A DNA stretch of 40,994 bases from Syntrophobacterales bacterium Delta_02 (GCA_001603955.1 LVAA01000023.1:1-40994); one strand, 5' to 3'; numbered from the stretch's first letter, positions 10,801 to 18,326 are shown. The notes: generated from the letters alone by a model not told the origin. Numbers and translations: made by a program.

Positions 10801-10988
10801 CCCGTCCTGAGGTAATCGCTTCGGAACGTGCTTCTCAGAAAGAGATTGTTCAGGATCTCGTCGGCGATATCCAATTCCTGGAACGCGCCATTGACACGGT
10901 AGAGTCCCACGCCTAGAAGGAGGGCGATAACCACGGCCGCCACTATCAGAACGGCGGAGTTCAGGTTCAACCTTTTTCTGACCTGCAT
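7833..10988 (-). CDS. Membrane hybrid sensor histidine kinase (HAMP-PAS3-HK-REC)
   Basis: A 1051-residue inner-membrane sensor. TM1 is at about 10-31 and TM2 at about 170-192; they enclose a mostly helical extracytoplasmic region of about 135 residues. A HAMP domain (about 193-250, ending in DDEFAELSRSFDAM) leads to three PAS domains (about 265-390, 395-500, 510-630) and a coiled coil. The DHp domain has H689 in AHDFNN. The ATPase has NLCTNAAHAM, DTGCGMD and GTGLGLS. A C-terminal receiver has D980 in LVDQTMP and a conserved KPF. It begins 21 nt after the stop of the solute-binding-protein gene and is almost certainly co-transcribed with it. The likely arrangement is that the binding protein presents a ligand to the extracytoplasmic domain. 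No HPt or separate regulator is adjacent. Confidence 0.92.
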   Translation of the reverse strand: MQVRKRLNLNSAVLIVAAVVIALLLGVGLYRVNGAFQELDIADEILNNLFLRSTFRSDYLRTGSERAKQQLLAQHARTVGLLESASRRFRDPADGKLIHDMTGDHRSTAELFTDIVENREKARKGTLPADLAGEIENRLLTQLNIRSYSSALNVQTLRASARKSFVAELRLTGVSVAVLIIIVAAVAGISSWVTGRFLADRVARLREGSSIIGEGNLDHRIEIEGDDEFAELSRSFDAMTENLRTFRLKLEEEIAEHRQAEEETRTTLERFYTILSSMYTALLLVKADDRVEFANQAFCDYFDLEGSPSDLVGLTSSEIVEKVGRSYRDPDKAIARVREIIDQGQPVRDEEEVMTGGRVRLRNFIPIYIGGKAWGRLWHYTDITERKKAEERLRTTLESIADGFFACDEDWRFVYVNAPAERILGFRREEVLGKSHWEVFPLTLGTKLEEEYRRAAAGEVRDFENFYEPWGRWFHNRCSPREGGGMSVYFQDITEHKQMEQQLEAHRLLLEGIMDQMPAGVSIVKAKDLRVLYVNPAYQSFARDREMVGRTLQEVWPEIFPRLQKIFRDVLETGRRHAEVDQPYFARRSPAGPVEKRYFTWSLARIAMPDGDWGLLNTAWETTETKRLGEEVRRSRDELELRVRERTAELEQAYDRLTKETAEREQAEQQLRRGQKLEALGTLAGGIAHDFNNVLTGVIGFAEMVLERLTPGSKEHRRLELALKGAYRGRDLVKQILAFSRKGEQERKPLALARTVDEALALLRPALPSTIEIVWRSPAEGCRILADPVQMQQVLMNLCTNAAHAMREEGGVLEIAVSEVLVTPEGPPPFAEMEPGEYVVLEVGDTGCGMDPDTLEQIFDPFFTTKREGEGTGLGLSVTYGIVKTHGGHIAVESEPGKGSRFHVYLPGLSETGDKEDTRAPSSTGGNERILLVDDEDILVELNGERLRDLGYDVVATTASIEALRIFQEEPDRFDLILVDQTMPNLTGMDLAARLLERRPDIPIILCTGHGDRISLEALREAGIRDLLLKPFNKQELAGAIRRVLDTKVNE

Positions 10989-11009
10989 GGCCCGGCCCTT
11001 GCCTCCTCT

Positions 11010-12032
11010 CTATCTGAGTATCCTCACCCCGTCGGGCTTGACCGATCCGAGACCGTCAAAGTAGATGAAGTCGAGGTAATTGGGGATCTCGCGCCCGGTT
11101 ATCCTCCCGCTGCTGATCGCCCATCGCGATTCGTCCTCCAGCGCGAGTACCAGGAATTGATCGAGAGTGACACGGAAGTCCATCCGCGACCACATCTCCC
11201 GGACCATTCCTGCCTCCAGGCCGGTGAAACGCGCAACGATCTCCTGTGCCCGGCCGGGATTCCCCTTGACGAATCTTTCCGCTCTTACCAGGGCCCGGAG
11301 CAGCTTCCTGACCTTTTCGGGGTTCCTCCGAACATACTCCTCCCTGGCGACGACACTGAAGGACCAGGTGTAGATGTTGCTGTCGTAGAACGAGCGCGCC
11401 CCGTCGCCCAGTTCCTTCTCGATCCGGACAAGGAAGGGCTGGAACGCCGAGACGGCGTCGACGCGGCCGCTCATGAGGGCATCGAGGAACATCTCCGGCT
11501 TCATGTCTATCTTCTCCACGTTCTTGTCGCCGATCCCGTGGGCACAGAGGAAGGCATCCATGAAGAAATCCGAGGTGGTGCCCGGAGTCCTCGCGATCTT
11601 CCTTCCCTTCAGGTCCGCTGCCGTGAGGATCCCGCCGTTCTTTCGCGCGACGATGGCATTGTCCCTGTTGGAGGTCTGGATGGTCGCGATTATCGATATC
11701 CTTTCGCCTTTCATGATCGCCATCATGATGGGGATATCGGCGACGGTCGCAAGATCCGCGTTCCCCGCCAGCATGTCTTCCAGGGCGGACTTTCCGAATG
11801 AATGCCGGCGCGCCGTGACCTCCAGCCCCTCCTGCCGGTAGTAGCCCTCTTCCAGCGCGACCCCGGCCAGGACCGCGTGGGTGGTGGAAACATAGGCAAA
11901 GACGGTCTTTTCGGCACCAGCACCTGCCCCTCCCATCTTCCCGGCGGAGCCCCGAACGGTTGCGGCGGGGCATATCCATTCCGTTGCCACGACGAGCACA
12001 ACCGCTGCGAGGAGAAACAGCGCTTTTGTCAT
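11010..12032 (-). CDS. NitT/TauT (NMT1/THI5-like) ABC solute-binding protein
   Basis: A 340-residue secreted binding protein from ATG 12032, preceded by an AAGG-rich ribosome site; a longer reading frame upstream lacks a signal-peptide start. The signal peptide is about 1-27. The mature part has the family pattern: an N-terminal strand with YVSTTHAVLAGVALEEGYYRQ, then DLATVADIP, KGRKIARTPGTTSDFF and MSGRVDAVSAFQPF. These match proteins that bind nitrate, taurine, sulfonates, aliphatic nitriles or thiamine precursors. The ligand cannot be told from sequence. No permease or ATPase gene is next to it. Its partner is the sensor kinase 21 nt downstream, which suggests a sensing role, perhaps alongside uptake. 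Its long leader (about 290 nt from the predicted promoter) carries cobalamin-riboswitch-like motifs. Confidence 0.88.
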   Translation of the reverse strand: MTKALFLLAAVVLVVATEWICPAATVRGSAGKMGGAGAGAEKTVFAYVSTTHAVLAGVALEEGYYRQEGLEVTARRHSFGKSALEDMLAGNADLATVADIPIMMAIMKGERISIIATIQTSNRDNAIVARKNGGILTAADLKGRKIARTPGTTSDFFMDAFLCAHGIGDKNVEKIDMKPEMFLDALMSGRVDAVSAFQPFLVRIEKELGDGARSFYDSNIYTWSFSVVAREEYVRRNPEKVRKLLRALVRAERFVKGNPGRAQEIVARFTGLEAGMVREMWSRMDFRVTLDQFLVLALEDESRWAISSGRITGREIPNYLDFIYFDGLGSVKPDGVRILR

Positions 12033-12189
12033 TCCGCACCTTGCCTTCCCGGGGCCTCGCCGGAGCTGCACCACGCATCGTTGCCGACAGGTAACCCCGG
12101 ACCCTTGCCCCCGCTGCAAACAAAAGGGCCGATAGACCGTGACTGCGGAGCGCCAACGGAAAGAGGAGAAATGGGCCTCACGGGCGAGA

Positions 12190-12305
12190 GATCGGCGAAG
12201 ACTCTTGCACAGAACGATAAGGCGTGGGGGTTTTGCGAATCGCGATGCCTTCCGTGGTCACAGTCCCTCCGGCTTTTCCGGGTACCCTTTTAGAACCACC
12301 TGTCA
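12190..12305 (-). ncRNA. Cobalamin-riboswitch-like leader, apparently reduced
   Basis: Read on the minus strand, conserved B12-element words occur in the right order just after a good promoter: ACAGGTG (12297-12303), AAAAGGG (12285-12291), a CCGG-AAAAG-CCGG arm followed by AG, and ACTGTGACC (12256-12264). About 50 nt later CAAGAGTCTT (12198-12207) and CGCC stand where CAGGAGACCTGCC is expected. Part of the usual core (the GTGAAAAT loop and the CCCGCC before ACTGTG) is missing and the peripheral stems are short, so it is a derived, minimal or decaying copy. The next 157 nt down to the ATG (12033-12189) show no gene. A covariance-model scan would decide; I could not run one. Confidence 0.42.
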
Positions 12306-12328
12306 GGAGCGCCGCCGGTCATTACTCG

Positions 12329-12357
12329 ATGGTAGCAGATTACCCCCGAGGTGTCAA
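12329..12357 (-). promoter_or_regulatory. Sigma70 promoter for the binding protein/kinase operon
   Basis: On the minus strand, TTGACA (plus-strand 12352-12357), a 17-nt spacer and TACCAT (12329-12334). Transcription would begin near 12322, just before the riboswitch-like motifs. Inverted arms CGATGGT (12327-12333) and ACCATCG (12366-12372) bracket the promoter and could be an operator. Confidence 0.6.
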
Positions 12358-12530
12358 TTTTCCCCACCATCGGTATGAAGCCGCGCGTCGCCCTGAGCGG
12401 CTCTGGATACCATGATGCCGCGCCGCGGGCACCGGAAGGCATCGAAAGTCCGGACCGTGCCTGACGGCCCCTTCTCCCTTCCCGGAGCAGATGAGATCTC
12501 CCCTGAAATCGAGGCGTGCAAATCCTCGCG

Positions 12531-12551
12531 TATCATTGTATAGTGATGATA
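12531..12551 (+). promoter_or_regulatory. Inverted repeat over a -10-like box upstream of the PAS-LuxR gene
   Basis: TATCAT (12531-12536) and ATGATA (12546-12551) are perfect inverted arms around nine nt that hold TATAGT (12539-12544), a plausible -10 box. The -35 match is poor. A protein bound here would block the promoter, so autoregulation by the LuxR-type product is possible but unproven. Confidence 0.3.
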
Positions 12552-12584
12552 GCCACAGCCAACGGCCTTACAGACACAGATCGT

Positions 12585-14378
12585 ATGAAAGACGCAAAAA
12601 GCACGAAGAAACAGCTCATCGACGAACTCGTCACCCTCCGCAAAAGGGTTGCGGAGCTGGAGAGATCTCAGACAGGCGCAAGCTCCGGCCATGAGGCCTC
12701 CGGGGGGCTTGAAGAGAAATACCGTACGCTGTTCGAGCACGCCAGTGACGCAATAATCGTCGCTGATCCCGAAGGGAACTTCCTGGGGTTCAACAGGAAG
12801 GCCGAGGACCTTCTGGGCTACGGAAAGGAAGAACTGGTCGGCATGAAAGTGACGGATATTCACCCGCGGGAAGAGCTTGAAACGGTGACCCTTCACTTCT
12901 CGGGAGTAGCGGCGGGCCGGATCGGCTTTCTTTACGATACCATGGTATTGAGAAAGGACGGCACGGTGGTTCCCGTGGACATCACGGGATGCCCCGTGGA
13001 ATATAAGGGCAAAGTATTGATCCAGGGGATCTTCCACAACATCGCCGAACGCAAGACGATGGAACAGGCCCTGCGCAAGAGCGAGGAACAGCTGCGTGTC
13101 CTCAGCGAGAACCTTGCCGACGGCATGGTGTATCAGATCAACAGCGGTGCCGACGGAAAGCGGGGGCTCTTCACATATGTGAGCCCGGCGGTGGAGAGGT
13201 TCCATGGCGTCAGGGCGGAAAATGTCTTGATGGACCCTTCGCTCGTCTACGATCACGTGGACGGTGAGTACCGGGCAGCGCTGGAGGAATCCGAGGCCCG
13301 TGCCTGCGCGACGATGTCGAGGTTCGAGATCGACGTGCCGATGCGCCTTCCCTCGGGCGATGTCCGCTGGCGGCGCCTTATCTCCTTTCCCCACGTTCAT
13401 TCCGATGGAAGCCTCATGTGGGACGGCATCGAGCTGGACATCACCGAGCACAGGAAGATGGAGGAAGAGCTCGCGGCACACCGCGACCATCTCAGCAAAC
13501 TGGTGCAGGAACGCACCGCCCGGATCAGCCAGGAGGTTGCCAGGAGAAAAGAGAAGGAAGAGCAATACCTCTCCCTCGTTGAATCGATAAAGGAATGGGT
13601 GTGGGAGATCAACGCGGACCTCGTCCACACATACGTAAGCCCCCGGGTGCGCGACTCTCTGGGGTACGCACCGGAGGAACTCATAGGAAAGACTCCCTTC
13701 GATTTCATGGCCCCCGGCGAACCGGAAAGGATAGCACCCCTGGTGAAGAAGATCCTGTCCGACAAAGAGCAGTTTAAATCCGTGAGAACCGCAGCCCTTC
13801 ACAAGAAAGGGCAGGTGGTCTACCTTGAGGCAAGCGGGCGCCCTTTCTTCGACGAAAATGGCAACTCCCTCGGATACCGGGGGAGTTGCCATGACATCAC
13901 TGAGCAGAAGAAAACCATGGACGCCCTGGAGGAACGTGAACGGGAACTGACAGCCAAATCGGAGGCTCTCGAGGAGGTGAATGCCGCCCTCAAGGTCCTG
14001 CTGAGACAGCGGGAGGAAGACAGGAAGGAACTGGAAGCGAGACTCGTATCCAACATCCGGGAAATGGTCCTGCCCTACATACTCAAGATGCAGAAGGACA
14101 AGCTGGACCTCAGGCACAGAACGAGCCTCGATATCGTCGCGGCAAACCTGAACGAGATAATGTCACCCTTCCCGAACACGATAAAACAGTTGAACTTCAC
14201 CCCCAGGGAGATCGAGGTGGCCTCGCTCATAAAAGAGGGCAGAACGACCAAGGAAATAGCGGAATTTCTGGGGATAGCGACAAGCGCTGTCGATTCCCAC
14301 AGGAACAATATACGGAACAAGCTCGGCCTGAACAACAAGAAGGTCAACCTCCGGTCGCACCTCCTCTCCCTCGGATAA
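12585..14378 (+). CDS. PAS-domain sensor with C-terminal LuxR-type HTH
   Basis: A 597-residue protein from ATG 12585, chosen because PAS S-box relatives begin with a short charged helix like MKDAKSTKKQL and because the -10-like box lies upstream. GTG 12516 and ATG 12546 are alternatives; none has a strong ribosome site. It has three PAS/PAC modules: about 50-165, then 165-305 (ending LDITEHRKM), then 330-440 (ending HDITEQKK). A coiled coil of about 60 residues follows. The last domain is a LuxR/GerE helix-turn-helix (about 537-592, TPREIEVASLIKEG and SAVDSHRNNIRNKL). There is no kinase or receiver, so it is a one-component regulator or is triggered through its PAS ligand. It diverges from the binding protein/kinase operon and could regulate it; that is inference. 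Confidence 0.85.
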   Translation: MKDAKSTKKQLIDELVTLRKRVAELERSQTGASSGHEASGGLEEKYRTLFEHASDAIIVADPEGNFLGFNRKAEDLLGYGKEELVGMKVTDIHPREELETVTLHFSGVAAGRIGFLYDTMVLRKDGTVVPVDITGCPVEYKGKVLIQGIFHNIAERKTMEQALRKSEEQLRVLSENLADGMVYQINSGADGKRGLFTYVSPAVERFHGVRAENVLMDPSLVYDHVDGEYRAALEESEARACATMSRFEIDVPMRLPSGDVRWRRLISFPHVHSDGSLMWDGIELDITEHRKMEEELAAHRDHLSKLVQERTARISQEVARRKEKEEQYLSLVESIKEWVWEINADLVHTYVSPRVRDSLGYAPEELIGKTPFDFMAPGEPERIAPLVKKILSDKEQFKSVRTAALHKKGQVVYLEASGRPFFDENGNSLGYRGSCHDITEQKKTMDALEERERELTAKSEALEEVNAALKVLLRQREEDRKELEARLVSNIREMVLPYILKMQKDKLDLRHRTSLDIVAANLNEIMSPFPNTIKQLNFTPREIEVASLIKEGRTTKEIAEFLGIATSAVDSHRNNIRNKLGLNNKKVNLRSHLLSLG

Positions 14379-14489
14379 GCGACCACACGGGTTACCATCC
14401 CCCGGTCCCCTTCACCTGAAATGCAGACTTTCTTCCCCGGGGCCCCGTGTTTATGGTAGAATAATCAAAACTATCGATGGAGGGTCTTC

Positions 14490-15860
14490 TTGGAGCGTAA
14501 GAACATTCTGTGCATCGGCGCCGGTTACGTCGGCGGGCCGACGATGGCGATGATCGCCTACAAATGCCCGCAGTACAGGGTCACCGTGGTCGATATCAAC
14601 CATGAGAAGATCGCCCGCTGGAACTCCGACGACCTGCCGGTGTATGAGCCGGGGCTCGACGAGATAATAAGGGCGACGCGGGGGAAGAACCTCTTCTTCG
14701 AGACGGACATCGACAAGGGCATCAGGGAGTCGGAGATCATCTTCGTAGGTGTGAACACCCCCACGAAGACCTTCGGCGCCGGGGCGGGCAAGGCGGCCGA
14801 CCTCCAGTACTGGGAGAAGACGGCGCGGCAGATACGGGAGGCCTCTGAATCCCCGAAGATCGTCGTCGAGAAATGCACCATCCCCGTCAAGACGGCCCTC
14901 GCCATGGAGCGGATCCTCACGTCGAAAGACGGCGATATCAGTTTCGATGTCCTCTCCAACCCGGAGTTCCTGGCGGAAGGGACGGCGATACGGGACCTTG
15001 AGTTCCCCGACCGCGTCCTCATAGGCTCCCGGGAGACACAAAGCGGTATACAGGCGCGCAAGGCCGTCGTCGATGTCTATCTCAACTGGGTGCCGCGGGA
15101 GAAGATCATCGAGAGCAACATCTGGAGCAGCGAGCTCTCGAAGCTCGTCGCCAACGCCTTCCTCGCCCAGAGGATATCATCCATAAACGCCGTCTCGGCA
15201 CTGTGCGAGAAGACGGAGGCCGATGTGGCAGAGGTGTCGCGGGCGATCGGCCTTGACAGCCGCTTGGGGCCGAAGTTCCTCAACGCGAGCGTAGGGTTCG
15301 GCGGTTCCTGCTTCAAGAAGGACATCCTGAACCTCGCCTACATATGCCGGTCCTACGGCCTCGACGCCGTCGCCGATTACTGGGAAAGCGTCGTCGACAT
15401 CAACGAATACCAGAAGGAGCGCTTCATCCTGGGCATCTTGAGCGCCATGTTCAACACCCTGGCGGGAAAGCGGATCTGCCTCTTCGGCTTCGCCTTCAAG
15501 GCCGACACGGGCGACACCCGCGAGACCCCGGCGTTCACGATAGCCAGAAGGCTCGTCGAGGAAAAGGCCGACCTCGTCATCACCGACCCCAAGGCCCTTG
15601 CCAACGCGAAGATCGACCTCGCCGACGTCCAAGGGATCACCTACGAGCCCGACCCTTACACCGCCGCCCGCGGCGCCGACGCCATCGCCGTCATGACGGA
15701 GTGGAAGCTCTACACCGAGCTCGACTACAAGCGCATCTACGATTCCATGGCAAAACCCGCCTTCATCTTCGACGGCCGCAACATCCTCGACAACAAGCTA
15801 TTGCACGACATCGGCTTCAACGTCTACCCCATAGGCAAACCGCCCTTGGTACACTTCTAA
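14490..15860 (+). CDS. ugd: UDP-glucose 6-dehydrogenase, eukaryote-like type
   Basis: A 456-residue cytosolic enzyme that oxidises UDP-glucose to UDP-glucuronate with two NAD+, for polysaccharide or lipid A sugar supply. The start is TTG 14490, seven nt after a clear GGAGGG. The Rossmann motif is G10-A-G12-Y-V-G15. The catalytic cysteine is C274 in GFGGSCFKKD, close to the position of the animal enzyme's cysteine, and a conserved Lys follows in SSELSKLVANAF. The insertion VNTPTKTFGAGAGKAADLQ and overall length resemble the animal-like UGDH class rather than the shorter E. coli Ugd. No glycosyltransferase or capsule gene is nearby. A TAGAAT box at 14457-14462 could be a -10 element. Confidence 0.95.
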   Translation: MERKNILCIGAGYVGGPTMAMIAYKCPQYRVTVVDINHEKIARWNSDDLPVYEPGLDEIIRATRGKNLFFETDIDKGIRESEIIFVGVNTPTKTFGAGAGKAADLQYWEKTARQIREASESPKIVVEKCTIPVKTALAMERILTSKDGDISFDVLSNPEFLAEGTAIRDLEFPDRVLIGSRETQSGIQARKAVVDVYLNWVPREKIIESNIWSSELSKLVANAFLAQRISSINAVSALCEKTEADVAEVSRAIGLDSRLGPKFLNASVGFGGSCFKKDILNLAYICRSYGLDAVADYWESVVDINEYQKERFILGILSAMFNTLAGKRICLFGFAFKADTGDTRETPAFTIARRLVEEKADLVITDPKALANAKIDLADVQGITYEPDPYTAARGADAIAVMTEWKLYTELDYKRIYDSMAKPAFIFDGRNILDNKLLHDIGFNVYPIGKPPLVHF

Positions 15861-15966
15861 GACAAAAGACACCTCACGCCCGCTTCGCTCGAGGCCACAG
15901 AGTTCTTGAGGAGAGCACACAGGTTGGGGGGTCTTAACGTTCTGGTCCGCTGTCAGCAGGGGAAAA

Positions 15967-16098
15967 CCTTAAGGACTTTGCCTCTCGCCCGCTTCGCTCA
16001 AGCCCGCAGAGGACGCAGAGAAAGGATTCGGCCGGATTTCGGAGCCTCCCAAAATCCGGCCGGCTTTCCGTCCCGTCTGCGACGGGAGGCAAGAAGAG
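15967..16098 (+). repeat. Dispersed structured repeat, copy 1
   Basis: About 130 bp, nearly the same as the element at 40859-40988 and related to the inverted copy at 16300-16428. Its order is a GCCCGCTTCGCTCAAGCC core, a GCAGAGGACGCAGAG purine tract, hairpin I, then hairpin II. Hairpin I has perfect 11-bp arms CGGCCGGATTT (16029-16039) and AAATCCGGCCG (16052-16062). Hairpin II is TCCCGTC-TGC-GACGGGA (16071-16087). A fragment of the core (GCCCGCTTCGCTCGAGGCC) also lies at about 15876. There is no gene in 15861-16447. Confidence 0.85.
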
Positions 16099-16203
16099 AG
16101 CTTTGGTTTCAGGTGAGAGTGATGGGGGGAGGGGACAGGAAGGTGTGGGGGAGTGAGGTAGTATGGGGGTTGGAGGAGAAAGTATGGGACATGGAGCATG
16201 GGG

Positions 16204-16248
16204 TATAGGACCTATAGGACATATGGGACCCATAGGACCTATGACTAC
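16204..16248. repeat. 9-nt tandem repeat, TATAGGACC type
   Basis: Four clean 9-nt units (TATAGGACC, TATAGGACA, TATGGGACC, CATAGGACC) and a decayed fifth. It lies in the spacer between ugd and lolD, between the two structured repeats. It is not coding. Confidence 0.85.
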
Positions 16249-16299
16249 AGGGGGGATGAAAAGGGAGAGGTTGATTAAAAATTAAGGATATTCTTTTCT

Positions 16300-16428
16300 C
16301 TCCCGCCGGGACGGCGGGACGAGAGGGCCGCCGGATTTTGGGAGGCTCCGAGATCCGGCGGCAGTTTTTTCTCTCTTTTCAATCTTTCTCTGCGTCCTCT
16401 GCGGGCTTGAGCGAAGCGGGCGTGAGAT
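16300..16428 (-). repeat. Dispersed structured repeat, copy 3 (inverted)
   Basis: The same architecture as copies 1 and 2 on the opposite strand. Hairpin I has arms GCCGCCGGAT (16327-16336) and ATCCGGCGGC (16353-16362). Its bases differ from copies 1 and 2 on both arms while the loop (CGGAGCCTCCCA on the element strand) is kept. Hairpin II is TCCCGCC-GGGAC-GGCGGGA (16301-16319). On the plus strand hairpin I is followed by AGTTTTTT, so this copy could also act as a terminator for transcripts from ugd. Confidence 0.82.
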
Positions 16429-16447
16429 AAAATCTTCGTCTTTCGTT

Positions 16448-17134
16448 TCAGGAATGATCGGTAAAGAGCTCCCCGTCCACCATTGTGAGCTTGCGCTCGC
16501 CTACCGCGCCTATCTCGGGGTCGTGGGTTACGAGGATGAGGGTTGCGGAGAGGTTCTTCTGGATGGCGAGGATCTGGTGCATGACGTCGCGGCCTGTCTT
16601 TCGGTCCAGGTTGCCCGTCGGTTCGTCGGCGAGGATCACCTCGGGCTCGTTGATGAGGGCCCGGGCGATGGCGACACGCTGCTGTTCACCGCCGGAGAGT
16701 TCCCCCGGCTTGTGGTTCAACCGGTGGGTAAGCTCGACGGTCTCCAGGAAGGTGCGCGCCTTCGCTTCCGCCTCCGCGGGCTTCATGCGCCGTATGAGGA
16801 GCGGCATCATGACGTTCTCGATGACGTTGAGGTCCTGAAGCAAATGATAGAACTGGAAGATGAACCCCACCTTCTCGTTGCGGAAGCGGCTCTGCTCGTC
16901 CTCGGTGAGGGACATGATGTCCTTACCGCCGAAGAGCACCCTGCCTTCCGTCGGCTTGTCCAGGGTGCCGATGATGTGGAGGAACGTGCTCTTGCCCGCA
17001 CCGGAGGGGCCCATGATGGTGATGAACTCACCCTTGTCGGCGGTGAAGTCCACACCCTTCAGGACGTCGATAACGATGCCGTCCTTCTGGAAGGACCTTT
17101 TCAGGCCCGAGACCTCGATGATGTGATCACTCAT
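16448..17134 (-). CDS. lolD: LolD-type ABC transporter ATPase
   Basis: A 228-residue ATPase that powers release of lipoproteins from the inner membrane with LolC/E. The start is ATG 17134, overlapping the end of the lolC frame by eight nt (ATGAGTGA), a sign of translational coupling; a longer frame upstream lies inside lolC. Walker A is G42-PSGAGKST, the Q-loop region [18 protein letters not shown], the signature LSGGEQQR, Walker [13 protein letters not shown] and the H-loop VTHD. FQFYHLL and the overall length fit the LolD/MacB-like exporter class. Confidence 0.93.
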   Translation of the reverse strand: MSDHIIEVSGLKRSFQKDGIVIDVLKGVDFTADKGEFITIMGPSGAGKSTFLHIIGTLDKPTEGRVLFGGKDIMSLTEDEQSRFRNEKVGFIFQFYHLLQDLNVIENVMMPLLIRRMKPAEAEAKARTFLETVELTHRLNHKPGELSGGEQQRVAIARALINEPEVILADEPTGNLDRKTGRDVMHQILAIQKNLSATLILVTHDPEIGAVGERKLTMVDGELFTDHS

Positions 17135-18326
17135 AGCGCAGGGTCTCCACGGGGTCGATCTTCGCCGCCTTGTAGGAAGGATAGATCGTTGAAAGGACGC
17201 ATATAACGGTCGTGACGAGGGCGATGAGCGCAACGTCGATGATGCTGATCTTCGCCGGCAGCGTGGTTATGTAGTAGACGTCCTCGGGGAGCCGGATGAG
17301 CTTCGTGCTCTTGATGATCCAGCACAGGAAGTATCCGGTCAGCGAACCGAAGAGGGCGCCGACGACCCCTATGGTGATCCCCTCCATCATGAAGATCTTC
17401 ATGATGCTCCGCTTCTTCGCGCCGATGGATTTCAGTATGGCGATGTCCTTCTTCTTCTCCATGACGGTCATGATGAGGGAGCTGATAATGTTGAAGCTCG
17501 CCACGAGGATGATGAGGGCAAGGATGATGAACATCGCCAGCTTCTCGAGCTTGAGTGCCGAGAAGAGGTTCCGGTTCATCTCGATCCATGTCTTCGCGAA
17601 GTAGTCCCGTCCCAGCGCCTTGAGGATAGTCCACTTGAGGTCGCTCGCCCGGTACTCATCGGCGAGCTTGACCTCGATGCCCGTCGCCCCCACTCCCATG
17701 GCGGATTCCACGTCCGCGAGCGCCATGACGACAAGGGTGTTGTCGATCTCGTACATTCCCGTTTCAAATATGGCACCCACGCGGGCCCGCACCGTCTCCG
17801 GCATGGAACCCATGGGAGAAAAACCGCCGAAGGGGACCATGATGGTGAAGCTGTCGCCGACGAAGAGCCCCAGGTGCTTCGCCAGCTCCTTTCCCATGAG
17901 GACGCTCCCCTTTCTCTGCAGGACATCGACGGAGCCTTCCTTCACCAGCTTCGACATGAACCTTGCGTCCTTCGGGTCTATCCCCTTCACGGCAACACCC
18001 GAGAACTGCTTCCCGTTCTGCACCATCGCCTGAAAGGCCGTGAAAGGGAAGGCTCCCACCACACCATCCACTTTCTTCACCTTCGCCACGACCTCGGCGG
18101 GATCACGTATCTCGCCGTTGATATCGAGGACGAGGATGTGGGGATTGATGCCGAGGATGCGGGCCCTGATCTCGTCCTGAAAACCCGTCATGACGGCAAT
18201 GACCACGATGATGGCCATGACTCCGATGGCGATGCCGACCACGGATATCCACGTCGTGAAGGAGATGAACGCCTCCTTGCGCTTCGACCGCAGGTACCGC
18301 AACCCTATCGTGGTCTCGTAGTCCAT
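17127..18326 (-). CDS. lolC: LolC/E-type lipoprotein-release permease
   Basis: A 399-residue inner-membrane protein of the FtsX/MacB fold. TM1 is at about 22-46 (TTWISVVGIAIGVMAIIVVIAV). A large periplasmic domain spans about 50-265. Three C-terminal helices follow (AMFIILALIILVASFNIIS, ITIGVVGALFGSLTGYF, VALIALVTTVICVLSTIYPS). The N-terminal YETTIGLRYLRSKRKEAFIS is typical of LolC/E. Only one permease gene is present, as in bacteria where a single protein forms the dimer. It is coupled to lolD by overlap. In many related bacteria lysS and lolC are neighbours; here a decarboxylase, dus and repeat tracts lie between. Confidence 0.93.
   Translation of the reverse strand: MDYETTIGLRYLRSKRKEAFISFTTWISVVGIAIGVMAIIVVIAVMTGFQDEIRARILGINPHILVLDINGEIRDPAEVVAKVKKVDGVVGAFPFTAFQAMVQNGKQFSGVAVKGIDPKDARFMSKLVKEGSVDVLQRKGSVLMGKELAKHLGLFVGDSFTIMVPFGGFSPMGSMPETVRARVGAIFETGMYEIDNTLVVMALADVESAMGVGATGIEVKLADEYRASDLKWTILKALGRDYFAKTWIEMNRNLFSALKLEKLAMFIILALIILVASFNIISSLIMTVMEKKKDIAILKSIGAKKRSIMKIFMMEGITIGVVGALFGSLTGYFLCWIIKSTKLIRLPEDVYYITTLPAKISIIDVALIALVTTVICVLSTIYPSYKAAKIDPVETLRYE

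Noticed and set aside
11010-12032. Binding protein as a lipoprotein
   Set aside because: The Cys in the signal region (EWICPA) does not fit a lipobox; an ordinary Sec signal is more likely.
12139-12415. Short plus-strand frames in the leader of the binding-protein operon
   Set aside because: They are Arg-rich without ribosome sites, and the opposite strand carries the promoter and riboswitch-like motifs.
12354-14117. A 587-residue open frame on the minus strand opposite the PAS-LuxR gene
   Set aside because: It mirrors a gene with clear domains, shows no family motif, and its length follows from high GC at third positions.
14379-14489. Possible terminator between the PAS-LuxR gene and ugd (CCCCGGGG)
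   Set aside because: The palindrome has no loop of normal size and no T-run; pairing CACGGG with CCCGTG needs a loop of about 60 nt.
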